Assembly: GCA_023443515.1 (NCBI GenBank)
Contig: JAEZUC010000143.1
Coordinates: forward strand, 1-21,869
Reading direction: 5' to 3'
DNA length: 21,869 nt
From: Bacillota bacterium
GTDB lineage: Bacteria; Bacillota; Clostridia; Acetivibrionales; DSM-1351
A model generated the notes under the pieces. The model saw only the letters and a program-made list of their open reading frames with translations, did not search any database and was not told the origin of the DNA. Position 1 is the first letter of the stretch, and each line of letters starts with the position of its first letter. The position numbers were made by a program, and so were the translations under genes. Positions 6,609 to 13,595 of the stretch are shown here, piece by piece.

Positions 6609-7727
6609 TTACAAACTGCTTTTAATATTTCCTCCGACAATATTAAAAAAATTACTTTTGCCGTATAATAATTTGCCAAAGTGATCTGTACTTGTACATG
6701 TAATAAAAGTCTGTACTTCCTTGATGCTGTCCATAAGATATTTTTGCCTATTGTTATCCAATTCAGACATAACATCATCCAGAAGTAAAACCGGATATTG
6801 ATTGGTCTCTTTTTTTATCAACTCAATCTCAGCGATCTTCAAGGACAGAACAGCTGACCTTTGCTGTCCTTGGGAGCCATATAACTTAAGGCTTTTATCA
6901 TTAACCATAATATCATAATCATCCCTATGTGGACCTATAGTAGTATATCCAAGTATTATATCTCGTGAAAGACATTTTTCTAATTGTCTTATATACAGAT
7001 TCTGAATCTGTTCTTTATCATCATTTTCAGTAATCTGGAAGCTACATTTATAATCAAATGAAATTTTTTCAGTTTTATCAGTTATAAAATTATGTTGACT
7101 TTCTGCCAGGCCTGAAAGGATGCTAGAAAACGTTCTTCTTGCAATAATTATAGATGATGCAACTTCAGCCAGCCTGATATTCCAGACATCAACAGTTTCC
7201 ATTAATTTGGAATTACCGTTTATATTCTTGAGAAGTGTATTTCGTTGCTTTAGGATCTTTGTCATTTGTTGAAGGTTATAAAAGTAGGATGGTTTGATTT
7301 GACTAAGAGTTATATCTACAAACCTTCTTCTTTCAGTAGGCCCCTGCTTTACTATAAATAAATCTTCCGGGGAAAATAATACAGCATAAAGATTTCCCAT
7401 AAGTGCCCCAATTTTTTTTATAGGAATATCATTTATCTTTATTTGTTTTTTTTGGTTTTCATAATAACTTATTTCAATATCCTTATCCAATCCGCCAGAA
7501 TTAGTAACATGAGCATTAACAGTAAATTTATCACAACCAAACTTTATAAGTTCAAAATCTTTAGATGTTCTGTGTGAACGCCCGGAAGCACATAAATAAA
7601 TGGCTTCAAGGATATTTGTTTTCCCTTGGCCATTATCACCGTAAATAATATTAAAACGATCAGAAAATACAATTCTTGAATTTGTATGGTTTCTATAATT
7701 CTCTAAAACCAAGCTTTCTACAACCAA
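6609..7727 (-). CDS. recF: DNA replication/repair protein RecF
   Basis: RecF is an SMC/ABC-like ATPase that, with RecO and RecR, directs RecA loading at single-strand gaps and helps stalled forks restart. This copy has 372 residues, the usual length. Walker A is GDNGQGKT (30-37), the ABC signature lies in YGSQGQQRSAVLSLKIAE, and Walker B is LLLDDVMSELD. It starts with TTG at 7727: the family N-terminus begins there and GAGG lies 7 nt upstream. The yaaA stop is 17 bp upstream, so the two are in one operon. remB follows after 68 bp. Confidence 0.97.
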   Translation of the reverse strand: MVVESLVLENYRNHTNSRIVFSDRFNIIYGDNGQGKTNILEAIYLCASGRSHRTSKDFELIKFGCDKFTVNAHVTNSGGLDKDIEISYYENQKKQIKINDIPIKKIGALMGNLYAVLFSPEDLFIVKQGPTERRRFVDITLSQIKPSYFYNLQQMTKILKQRNTLLKNINGNSKLMETVDVWNIRLAEVASSIIIARRTFSSILSGLAESQHNFITDKTEKISFDYKCSFQITENDDKEQIQNLYIRQLEKCLSRDIILGYTTIGPHRDDYDIMVNDKSLKLYGSQGQQRSAVLSLKIAEIELIKKETNQYPVLLLDDVMSELDNNRQKYLMDSIKEVQTFITCTSTDHFGKLLYGKSNFFNIVGGNIKSSL

Positions 7728-7744
7728 TGTATTACCTCATTCAG

Positions 7745-7957
7745 CTATTTTTGAATTACTTTGTATTGTTTTTGATCGAATTCTATAATATCACCGTTTC
7801 TGAGCTTTTTACCGCGTTGAAATTCAACATTACCATTAACCTTGACAAATCCGTCGATTATAAAGCCCTTAGCCATGGCTCCGTTATCACAAGCACCAAC
7901 CCATTTCAAAAATTGATCAAGCTTGATAAACTCAGTACTGATACCTACCTCTTCCAT
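7745..7957 (-). CDS. yaaA: S4-domain RNA-binding protein YaaA/RlbA
   Basis: This is a 70-residue single-domain protein with the S4 RNA-binding fold pattern. The segment IKLDQFLKWVGACDNGAMAKGFI is followed by VKVNGNVEFQRGKKLRNGDII. It sits between dnaN and recF, as in Bacillus, where the protein is linked to large ribosomal subunit assembly; the exact RNA target is not known to me. ATG 7957 has GGAGG at 7962-7966, only 4 nt away, slightly close. The dnaN stop is 28 bp upstream. Confidence 0.92.
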   Translation of the reverse strand: MEEVGISTEFIKLDQFLKWVGACDNGAMAKGFIIDGFVKVNGNVEFQRGKKLRNGDIIEFDQKQYKVIQK

Positions 7958-7985
7958 AAAGCCTCCAAATATTCCATTGTATATT

Positions 7986-9086
7986 TTAAATTCTTACAGC
8001 TTGTATCAAATATGCAAAATCGTTATTGCTTTCAATTAGTGGTCTTAACGTACATGGCGCATTTGTAGTAATAAAATATACAGATGCTCTTTCTTCATCA
8101 ATTGCTTTTAATGCATCAATCAAAAAAGCAGGATTATATCCTATTTCCATAGTATTTCCTTCTATCTCAGCTTTAACCTCTTCACGAACATTTCCAAGAT
8201 CCGCATTCGATGTAATTACAATTTTATCATTTCCTATAAAAAGTTTTACAGGGCTATTTTTATCATTCATGGATATAAGTGAAGCTCTCTCAAGACTTGA
8301 CTGAAATTCTTTTATATTAATAACAACTTTTGTTTCAAAATCTTTGTTAAGTAAGCTATTATAATTTAAAAATTTACCTTCAATGAGGCGAGAAACTATT
8401 CTCCATGATTTCGCATCAAACACTACCTGGTTATTAGAACTGTAAACAGAAACTTCATCATCAGTTGCCTGAAGAATTTTAGAAATTTCATTCAAAGTCT
8501 TCCCTGGTATAATAACACTAAAATCATTTATATCATTTTCTAAAATCTTTCTTCTAAGTGCCAGTCTGAATCCGTCTATTGATACAATAACCAATTCCTT
8601 ATCCTTGACTTCAATAAGAGAACCGGTTAAAACAGGTCTGTTTTCATCAGAACCAACTGCAAATACAGTTTGCCTGATCATATCCTTCAGGTTGCCTTGG
8701 GTCAATGATAAAACATTTTCTTTTTCCACAACCGGCAGTGCTGGATATCCAGAAGGGTTTATACCTTTAATTTCAAAATGTGAATTTTCACATTCAACAA
8801 CTACAAGGTTGTTTACTGTAACTTCAATAAGAACCTCTGAGTCAGGAAGTCTTCTTACAATATCCCCAAATATTTTAGAATTTATAACAATAGAACCGGT
8901 ACTTCTTATATCAGCTTCAACATAGCATTCTATACCAATTTCAAGATCATTTCCTGTTAACTTGAACTTATCCTCAGCATTAAGTAATATTCCTTCTAGT
9001 ATAGGTAAAGTTGTTTTAGTTGAAACAGCTTTTTGAACTATATTAATCCCGTTAAGTAGGTTTTCTTTAGAACATATAACTTTCAT
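7986..9086 (-). CDS. dnaN: DNA polymerase III sliding clamp (beta subunit)
   Basis: DnaN forms the ring-shaped dimer that tethers DNA polymerase III and repair enzymes to DNA. The 366 residues start MKVICSKENLLNGINIVQKAV and include the typical segment GSDENRPVLTGSLIEV. The C-terminus is the family type (PLIESNNDFAYLIQAVRI), close to the usual hydrophobic-pocket end. ATG 9086 follows GGAGG (9094-9098) at 7 nt. It lies directly after the AT-rich, DnaA-trio part of oriC, so initiation at the origin and dnaN transcription share this 250-bp region. Confidence 0.98.
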   Translation of the reverse strand: MKVICSKENLLNGINIVQKAVSTKTTLPILEGILLNAEDKFKLTGNDLEIGIECYVEADIRSTGSIVINSKIFGDIVRRLPDSEVLIEVTVNNLVVVECENSHFEIKGINPSGYPALPVVEKENVLSLTQGNLKDMIRQTVFAVGSDENRPVLTGSLIEVKDKELVIVSIDGFRLALRRKILENDINDFSVIIPGKTLNEISKILQATDDEVSVYSSNNQVVFDAKSWRIVSRLIEGKFLNYNSLLNKDFETKVVINIKEFQSSLERASLISMNDKNSPVKLFIGNDKIVITSNADLGNVREEVKAEIEGNTMEIGYNPAFLIDALKAIDEERASVYFITTNAPCTLRPLIESNNDFAYLIQAVRI

Positions 9087-9127
9087 CTAGGTGCCTCCGT
9101 TTTTTAAATATAATAAAAATATAAATA

Positions 9128-9149
9128 TAGTAATAATAGTAGTAGGGGG
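9128..9149 (+). other. DnaA-trio tract with adjacent G cluster
   Basis: The plus strand reads TAGTAATAATAGTAGTAG, then GGGG. Read 3' to 5' from the G cluster this is GAT-GAT-GAT-AAT-AAT-GAT, six uninterrupted DnaA-trios of the form known from Bacillus. There, DnaA assembled on boxes extends onto one strand and opens the duplex. The spacing to the DnaA box at 9159-9167 is short, with the G cluster between, as expected. Confidence 0.82.
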
Positions 9150-9158
9150 TGTTAAATC

Positions 9159-9167
9159 TGTGTATAA
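9159..9167 (-). other. DnaA box (TTATACACA, minus strand)
   Basis: This nonamer has one mismatch to the TTATCCACA consensus and is the box nearest the G cluster and DnaA-trios. It is the likely anchor for the DnaA filament. Confidence 0.75.
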
Positions 9168-9252
9168 CTTGTCTGAATTAGTTATACCAACAGCTATGTG
9201 GTGTTAATAATATGTTGACCAATCGATACTTTTTTTCAACAATACTTTAAGT

Positions 9253-9261
9253 TTATCCAGA
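9253..9261 (+). other. DnaA box variant (TTATCCAGA)
   Basis: This nonamer has one mismatch to TTATCCACA, on the plus strand. It lies 8 bp from the next box at 9270-9278. Confidence 0.55.
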
Positions 9262-9269
9262 ACTCAAAG

Positions 9270-9278
9270 TTATACACA
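9270..9278 (+). other. DnaA box (TTATACACA)
   Basis: This nonamer has one mismatch to consensus and is the same variant as at 9159 and 9306. Confidence 0.7.
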
Positions 9279-9305
9279 GATATTGATCACCAAATCAACA
9301 TAAAC

Positions 9306-9314
9306 TGTGTATAA
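9306..9314 (-). other. DnaA box (TTATACACA, minus strand)
   Basis: This is the third copy of the TTATACACA variant, about 20 bp from the dnaA stop codon. Confidence 0.7.
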
Positions 9315-9333
9315 CTTTCATCAAATTTTAGAT

Positions 9334-10656
9334 TTATCCCCCAGTTATATTTTTCTTTATATCTTCTACTGTTCGTCTTAGTTCCGCACTATTTTCAAGA
9401 TCGTGATTGATCTTTTCACATGCGTGTATAACGGTCGTATGATCACGTCCACCAAATTCATCTCCAATTTTGGGCAAAGACATATCTGTCATTTCGCGAC
9501 AGAGGTGCATTGCTATTTGACGGGGAAAAGATACGTCTCTGGATCTCTTTTTTGATTTAAGTTCATCCGTTTTTAGGTGAAAGTATCTTGAAACTGCTTC
9601 TTGTATGGTTTTAGAATTTATAATAACTGCTTTACTGTTATTAAGCATATCTTTAAGAGCCTCAACCGCCATATCAACATTTATGATATTTTCGGTTAAA
9701 GTCGAATATGCTATAACTCTATTTAAAGCACCTTCTAGTTCACGTATATTGGAACCAACCTTATCAGCAATAAAAACCATTACGTCATCAGGAACATCCA
9801 AATTTTCCAGTTGGGCTTTTTTCCTAAGAATAGCTATTCTGGTTTCCAGATCAGGCGGAGCAATATCGGCTATTAATCCCCACTCAAATCTGGATCTAAG
9901 CCTGTCCTCAAGAGTAGGAATTTCCTTTGGAGGCTTATCACTGGATATGATTATTTGTTTATTGGCTTCATAAAGCGCATTAAAAGTATGGAAAAATTCT
10001 TCTTCTGTTCTTTCTTTACCACCTATAAACTGAATATCATCAATAAGTAACACATCGATATTTCTGTACTTATATCTGAATTCTTCATTTTTATCATCTC
10101 TGATTGCATTTATAAGTTCATTTGTAAATTTCTCAGAAGAAACATATAAAACTTTAAGTGCAGGATTCTGGCCTAAAACAAAATGACCAATTGCGTGCAT
10201 TAAATGTGTTTTTCCAAGACCAACTCCTCCATAAAGAAAAAGAGGATTGTACGCTTTTGCAGGTGCTTCTGCAACGGCTAATGATGCTGCATGAGCAAAT
10301 CTGTTACCGTTACCGATTACAAATGTATCGAATGTATATTTAGGATTCAAAAAAGACACAGTGGTGTCTTCAGTATATTCCTGAACTGCGGGCTTTACAG
10401 GCGATTGTGAAGGTATAGCAAAATAAATATTATAATCTCTGTGACTTATTTGCCTTAATGCATTTTTTATTAGATATGAGTATCTTGATTCAAGAATACC
10501 TTTATTAAAATCAGCAGGTACCCCTAATGTAACAGTATTAGAATCAATAGAAATTGGTTCTATTGTTAAAATCCAGGTATTAAAACTGATTTCAGTCATT
10601 TCACCTTTTAATAATTCCAATGTACGGTTCCATAATTCATTAAGTTGCACGTTCAT
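9334..10656 (-). CDS. dnaA: Chromosomal replication initiator DnaA
   Basis: DnaA is the AAA+ initiator that binds DnaA boxes and opens oriC. I start it at ATG 10656 (MNVQLNELWN, 440 aa), which matches the clostridial family N-terminus. AAGGTGGG (10666-10673) lies 9 nt upstream; in-frame starts further upstream lack such a site. Domain I spans about 1-80 and a short linker about 81-105. The AAA+ domain has Walker A GGVGLGKT (143-150), Walker B LLIDDIQF (203-210) and an arginine-finger region near RLRSRFEWG. The C-terminal domain IV carries the DnaA signature GGRDHTTVIHACEK (402-415). The gene is flanked on both sides by DnaA-box clusters, giving a bipartite origin, and the upstream cluster suggests autoregulation. 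Confidence 0.98.
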   Translation of the reverse strand: MNVQLNELWNRTLELLKGEMTEISFNTWILTIEPISIDSNTVTLGVPADFNKGILESRYSYLIKNALRQISHRDYNIYFAIPSQSPVKPAVQEYTEDTTVSFLNPKYTFDTFVIGNGNRFAHAASLAVAEAPAKAYNPLFLYGGVGLGKTHLMHAIGHFVLGQNPALKVLYVSSEKFTNELINAIRDDKNEEFRYKYRNIDVLLIDDIQFIGGKERTEEEFFHTFNALYEANKQIIISSDKPPKEIPTLEDRLRSRFEWGLIADIAPPDLETRIAILRKKAQLENLDVPDDVMVFIADKVGSNIRELEGALNRVIAYSTLTENIINVDMAVEALKDMLNNSKAVIINSKTIQEAVSRYFHLKTDELKSKKRSRDVSFPRQIAMHLCREMTDMSLPKIGDEFGGRDHTTVIHACEKINHDLENSAELRRTVEDIKKNITGG

Positions 10657-11191
10657 GTCCCTTCGCCCACCTTGGTTATACATATTAATAATAAAAAATG
10701 TGCATGATATCGAATATAAATACACGTTATTTGCTAAAAAAGCTACGAGTTAAAAAGCTTGTACAAGTTTTATCATGAGTGAAAAATACAAAAAAAATAA
10801 ATTGTTGAGTTAATTTTTAAAAGTTATTAACAACCCTGAAGATTAAAAACACACAAGTTATCAACAAGTATTAATAAATATATCAGAGTTTTGTGGAAAA
10901 TTCAATAAGAAAAACGTGAGATATCCACAAAAATATATTTTCTATTGATATATATCCACAGGTTTATGTGTAAATAATGTATGCAAGTAACAATATGTTG
11001 AAAAAATAAAATTGACAGTACCATATATAGTTCTTAAAAATTTATAAAAAATAAATTGAAAAATTATTCTAATATTATGGCTTTGAATAAGCCTTGACAG
11101 GTTGAAATATCATAATATATAATAGGTCTGGTGTCTTTAAAAGAAAACACTCAACTGTTTATATAAACAAATACGGATCGGGGGTGTACCA
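10657..11191. other. oriC: oriC, dnaA-upstream half and dnaA/rpmH divergent promoter region
   Basis: These 535 bp without a gene separate divergent dnaA and rpmH. DnaA boxes, each with one mismatch to TTATCCACA, are at 10858-10866 (TTATCAACA, +), 10892-10900 (TTTTCCACA, -), 10921-10929 and 10952-10960 (both ATATCCACA, +). A weaker TTATTAACA is at 10824-10832. The stretch 10970-11090 is very AT-rich. The rpmH promoter is at 11094-11123. A second TTGACA (11012-11017) has only TAAAAA 17 bp on, so I do not call it. No convincing dnaA promoter could be assigned on the minus strand. Confidence 0.8.
11094..11123 (+). promoter_or_regulatory. rpmH operon promoter
   Basis: A perfect TTGACA (11094-11099) and a perfect TATAAT (11118-11123) are 18 bp apart. 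This predicts a start near 11130 and a leader of about 60 nt before rpmH. Confidence 0.85.
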
Positions 11192-11326
11192 ATGTTAAGA
11201 ACATATCAACCTAAAAAAAGACATGCGAAGAAGGAACATGGATTCAGAAAAAGAATGAGTACTTCTAATGGCAGAAAAGTATTAAGAAGACGCAGATTAA
11301 AAGGAAGAAAGGTTCTTTCAGCGTAA
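11192..11326 (+). CDS. rpmH: 50S ribosomal protein L34
   Basis: This 44-residue, extremely basic protein has the L34 sequence pattern: MLRTYQPKKRHAKKEHGFRK, then RMSTSNGRKVLRRRRLKGRK. L34 binds 23S rRNA in the large subunit. ATG 11192 follows GGGGGTG at 5 nt. It is the first gene of the plus-strand arm, divergent from dnaA, behind a near-perfect promoter. A hairpin with a T-tract directly after its stop separates it from rnpA. Confidence 0.98.
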   Translation: MLRTYQPKKRHAKKEHGFRKRMSTSNGRKVLRRRRLKGRKVLSA

Positions 11327-11352
11327 GACCGCATATTTGTGGTCTTTTTCTT
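11327..11352 (+). terminator. Attenuator/terminator between rpmH and rnpA
   Basis: The base right after the rpmH stop begins GACCGCA-TATT-TGTGGTC, a 7-bp stem with one G-T pair, followed by TTTTTCTTT. It would reduce read-through so that L34 is made in excess over RnpA and the genes behind it. Confidence 0.75.
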
Positions 11353-11402
11353 TAAAACTTGCTATTCTTCGTACGAACTAATATTTGTAAAGGCAGTATT
11401 TT

Positions 11403-11768
11403 ATGAAAAAGACTGTAACACTAAAAAAGAATTACGAGTTTGCAAGAGTTTTTAATAGAGGATCGTTTTATGTTGGAAGGTATATAACTATTTATATCCT
11501 TCCAAATAAACAATCCTTAAACAAGATTGGAATATCAGTATCAAAAAAGGCAGGCAAGGCGGTTATCAGAAATAGAAAAAAGAGATTAATAAGAGAAAGT
11601 TACCGTTATTTTGAAGACTATATTTCCAAGGGGTATGATATAGTAATTGCAGCAAGGTCTGGTGAAAGTGTTCCTACGTATGCAGCTGTGATAAAGGAAT
11701 TCAAGTACTTGCTTAAAAAGTTGCAGATATTTGATCAGGAGAAATACAATTGTTTAAAAGAATATTAA
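11403..11768 (+). CDS. rnpA: Ribonuclease P protein component
   Basis: RnpA is the protein subunit of RNase P, which matures tRNA 5' ends together with the rnpB RNA (not in this window). The 121 residues contain the RNR motif RNRKKRLIRE (56-65), the hallmark of the family, with the aromatic/basic N-terminal part (FARVFNRGSFYVGRY) that contacts the pre-tRNA leader. ATG 11403 has a weak AAAGG 9 nt upstream. The gene overlaps yidD by 19 bp, so the two are coupled. Confidence 0.96.
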   Translation: MKKTVTLKKNYEFARVFNRGSFYVGRYITIYILPNKQSLNKIGISVSKKAGKAVIRNRKKRLIRESYRYFEDYISKGYDIVIAARSGESVPTYAAVIKEFKYLLKKLQIFDQEKYNCLKEY

Positions 11769-11965
11769 TATTATTAATCAGATTTTACCAGAAAATTTTA
11801 TCACCACTTAAGATAAGGCCTACATGCAGATTTTATCCTACATGTTCACAGTATGCAATTGAGGCCGTAATAAAATATGGTTGTATAAAAGGCTCATACC
11901 TGGCATTAAAACGAATATTAAAGTGTCATCCCTTTCATCCTGGAGGGTTTGACCCTGTAAAATAG
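11750..11965 (+). CDS. yidD: Membrane protein insertion efficiency factor YidD
   Basis: This is a 71-residue member of the YidD family, which assists YidC-dependent membrane protein insertion and is thought to lie at the inner face of the membrane through an amphipathic helix. The N-terminal helix MFKRILILLIRFYQKILSPL is followed by the family motif CRFYPTCSQYA and the C-terminal CHPFHPGGFDP, with Cys26, Cys32 and Cys59 in place. It starts with TTG at 11750, inside rnpA, with AGGAG (11737-11741) 8 nt upstream. yidC follows after 27 bp, which fits its role. Confidence 0.93.
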   Translation: MFKRILILLIRFYQKILSPLKIRPTCRFYPTCSQYAIEAVIKYGCIKGSYLALKRILKCHPFHPGGFDPVK

Positions 11966-11992
11966 ATACTAATTGTAATATAGGAGATAAAC

Positions 11993-12835
11993 ATGTTTGA
12001 CATATTAATTAGGCCACTTGGTCAATTCCTCTATTGGATTTATAAAACTGTTGCTTTTGAAAATTACGGTTTAGCACTTATAATTTTTACTATAATAGTA
12101 AGATCTGCAATGATTCCCTTAACTTTAAAACAGTACAAGTCATCAGCTGAAATGCAAAGGGTTCAGCCCCTGCTTCAGGAGATTCAAAGAAAATACGCAA
12201 ACGATAAAGCAAAGCTAAATGAAGAAATGATGAAGCTGTATCAGGAACATAAGATAAATCCCGCAGGGGGATGTCTTCCACTACTCATTCAGATGCCTAT
12301 ATTATTAGCATTGTGGCAGGCTATTACAAAACCACTCAAATACATGTTAGGTTTTACCTCTACCCAGTTAAATAATCTGGCAGTAGAAGCAAAGATACCG
12401 GTAAACAGTGCATACTCAGAAATTAATACAATAACACATTTTATGAGCGAAGGCCAGGGTGAGAAAGTCGGAAATCTAAATATGTTTTTCCCAAGCCATG
12501 GTTTTGGTATAAATTTGGGAGATATTCCTACATGGCATTTCGACAAGATTATAAGCGACCCTAAATTTGCAGTTCTTTTACTATTACCTATAATTGCAAC
12601 CATTACAACATATTTGTCGGTGAGAATGTCCATGCCTAAGGCAACCGGAGATAAGCCTGCAAACCCAATGGGAAACAGCATGATGTATATATCTCCTATA
12701 ATGACGTTAATATTTTCTTTCCAGTTCCCTGCAGGTCTTGGTTTATATTGGATTACTGGTAATGTATTTGCTATTGTTCAGCAGTACTATGTAAATAAGT
12801 ATGTCCTTAATAAAAAGGAGGAAGTGAGTAAATAA
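11993..12835 (+). CDS. yidC: Membrane protein insertase YidC/Oxa1
   Basis: YidC inserts and folds membrane proteins, alone or with SecYEG. This 280-residue protein is the short Gram-positive type without the large extracytoplasmic domain. The first membrane segment follows the N-terminal amphipathic region, and the conserved groove arginine is Arg37 (TIIVRSAMIPLTLKQ). Next comes the cytoplasmic helical hairpin with charged coiled coil (about 45-85), then GGCLPLLIQMPILLALW and further membrane helices ending GLYWITGNVFAIVQQYY. I see no lipobox, so this copy appears not to be a lipoprotein. AGGAG lies 6 nt before ATG 11993. Its stop overlaps the jag start by one base. Confidence 0.97.
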   Translation: MFDILIRPLGQFLYWIYKTVAFENYGLALIIFTIIVRSAMIPLTLKQYKSSAEMQRVQPLLQEIQRKYANDKAKLNEEMMKLYQEHKINPAGGCLPLLIQMPILLALWQAITKPLKYMLGFTSTQLNNLAVEAKIPVNSAYSEINTITHFMSEGQGEKVGNLNMFFPSHGFGINLGDIPTWHFDKIISDPKFAVLLLLPIIATITTYLSVRMSMPKATGDKPANPMGNSMMYISPIMTLIFSFQFPAGLGLYWITGNVFAIVQQYYVNKYVLNKKEEVSK

Positions 12836-13467
12836 TGGCTTACAGTATTGAAAAAAAAGGTAAAACAGTTCAGGAAGCTATATCTGCTGCACTCGAAGAA
12901 TTACAATTAACACAGGATGATGTCGATATAGAAGTTATAGAAGAAGGCAACAAAGGTATTTTCGGTATTATAGGCACAAAAGTTGCCAGAATACGAGTGA
13001 CAGTTAAGGAACAAGAAGAGAAAAACAGATGTGACATAGCATCAGATTTCTTGTTTACGATACTTAATAATATGGGTGTTGAAGCTGATATAAATGTTAG
13101 TGAAGATGAGGAAAGTATAGTTGTTGATATTAATGGAGATAATATTGGAATAATTATCGGTCGCAGAGGGGAAACAATGGATTCCCTGCAATATCTTACA
13201 AGCCTGGTTGTTAATAAAGACTACGAAGACTACAAGAGAGTAATATTAAACGTAGAAAATTATAGACAAAAAAGAGAAGAAACACTTATTAAACTTGCAA
13301 ACAGATTGGCAGACAAAGTAGTTAAATACAGAAAACCTATTACTCTGGAACCAATGAATCCTTATGAGAGAAGAATTATACACTCATCTCTTCAAGGCCA
13401 TAAGCTTGTTGAGACATACAGCACAGGAGAAGAACCAAAGAGGAAGGTAGTTATTACTCTGAAATAA
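12835..13467 (+). CDS. jag: Jag/KhpB RNA-binding protein
   Basis: This 210-residue protein has the three domains of Jag (KhpB). These are the Jag_N domain (1-52, starting MAYSIEKKGKTVQEAI), a KH domain (about 65-140) with the loop GRRG (109-112), and an R3H domain (about 145-208) with Arg179-x3-His183. In Firmicutes it pairs with KhpA, binds RNA and affects cell division and wall synthesis. The start overlaps the yidC stop (TAATG). An AGGAGG lies 13 nt upstream, rather far, so translation probably depends on coupling with yidC. Confidence 0.95.
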   Translation: MAYSIEKKGKTVQEAISAALEELQLTQDDVDIEVIEEGNKGIFGIIGTKVARIRVTVKEQEEKNRCDIASDFLFTILNNMGVEADINVSEDEESIVVDINGDNIGIIIGRRGETMDSLQYLTSLVVNKDYEDYKRVILNVENYRQKREETLIKLANRLADKVVKYRKPITLEPMNPYERRIIHSSLQGHKLVETYSTGEEPKRKVVITLK

Positions 13468-13515
13468 TTATTACAAGTAAAAAACGCATACTAAAGAAGT
13501 AAATATGCAAATCAG

Positions 13516-13542
13516 ATGGTTCAGGGTTTCCCCTTGAACCAT
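13516..13542 (+). terminator. Possible terminator between jag and mnmE
   Basis: ATGGTTCAGGG-TTTC-CCCTTGAACCAT folds with one bulged base and is followed by TTTGTGCG. The T-tract is poor, so it may be a partial terminator that separates the ribosome/insertase genes from mnmE-mnmG-rsmG, or an mRNA-processing hairpin. Confidence 0.45.
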
Positions 13543-13595
13543 TTTGTGCGTTGGTAAGGGAATTATAAATATACACCATATAGAAGAGGTATATT

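Larger units (their letters stand above)
9087..9333. other. oriC: oriC, unwinding half (dnaA-dnaN intergenic)
   Basis: This 247-bp region between dnaA and dnaN has, moving from dnaA toward dnaN, four DnaA boxes or near-boxes and then a G-run (9145-9149). A DnaA-trio tract (9128-9145) comes next, followed by a pure A/T stretch (9100-9127). This is the order described for the Bacillus subtilis basal unwinding module. A weak promoter for dnaN (TTGGTA at 9185-9190, 18 bp, TATACA at 9161-9166, minus strand) would overlap the box nearest the trios, but I hold that loosely. Confidence 0.88.

Noticed and set aside
10657..10725. Upstream extension of dnaA to a GTG at 10725
   Set aside because: The extra 23 residues are not part of the DnaA family N-terminus, and AAGGTGGG is correctly placed for the ATG at 10656.
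11012..11040. Additional rpmH promoter at TTGACA 11012-11017
   Set aside because: The only -10 candidate at 17 bp is TAAAAA; the downstream promoter at 11094-11123 is far better, so this one is left uncalled.
12537..12546. TTTCGACAAG, resembling a Spo0A box
   Set aside because: It lies inside the yidC coding sequence (residues HFDK) and is a single short motif; no pair or cluster lies near oriC promoters.
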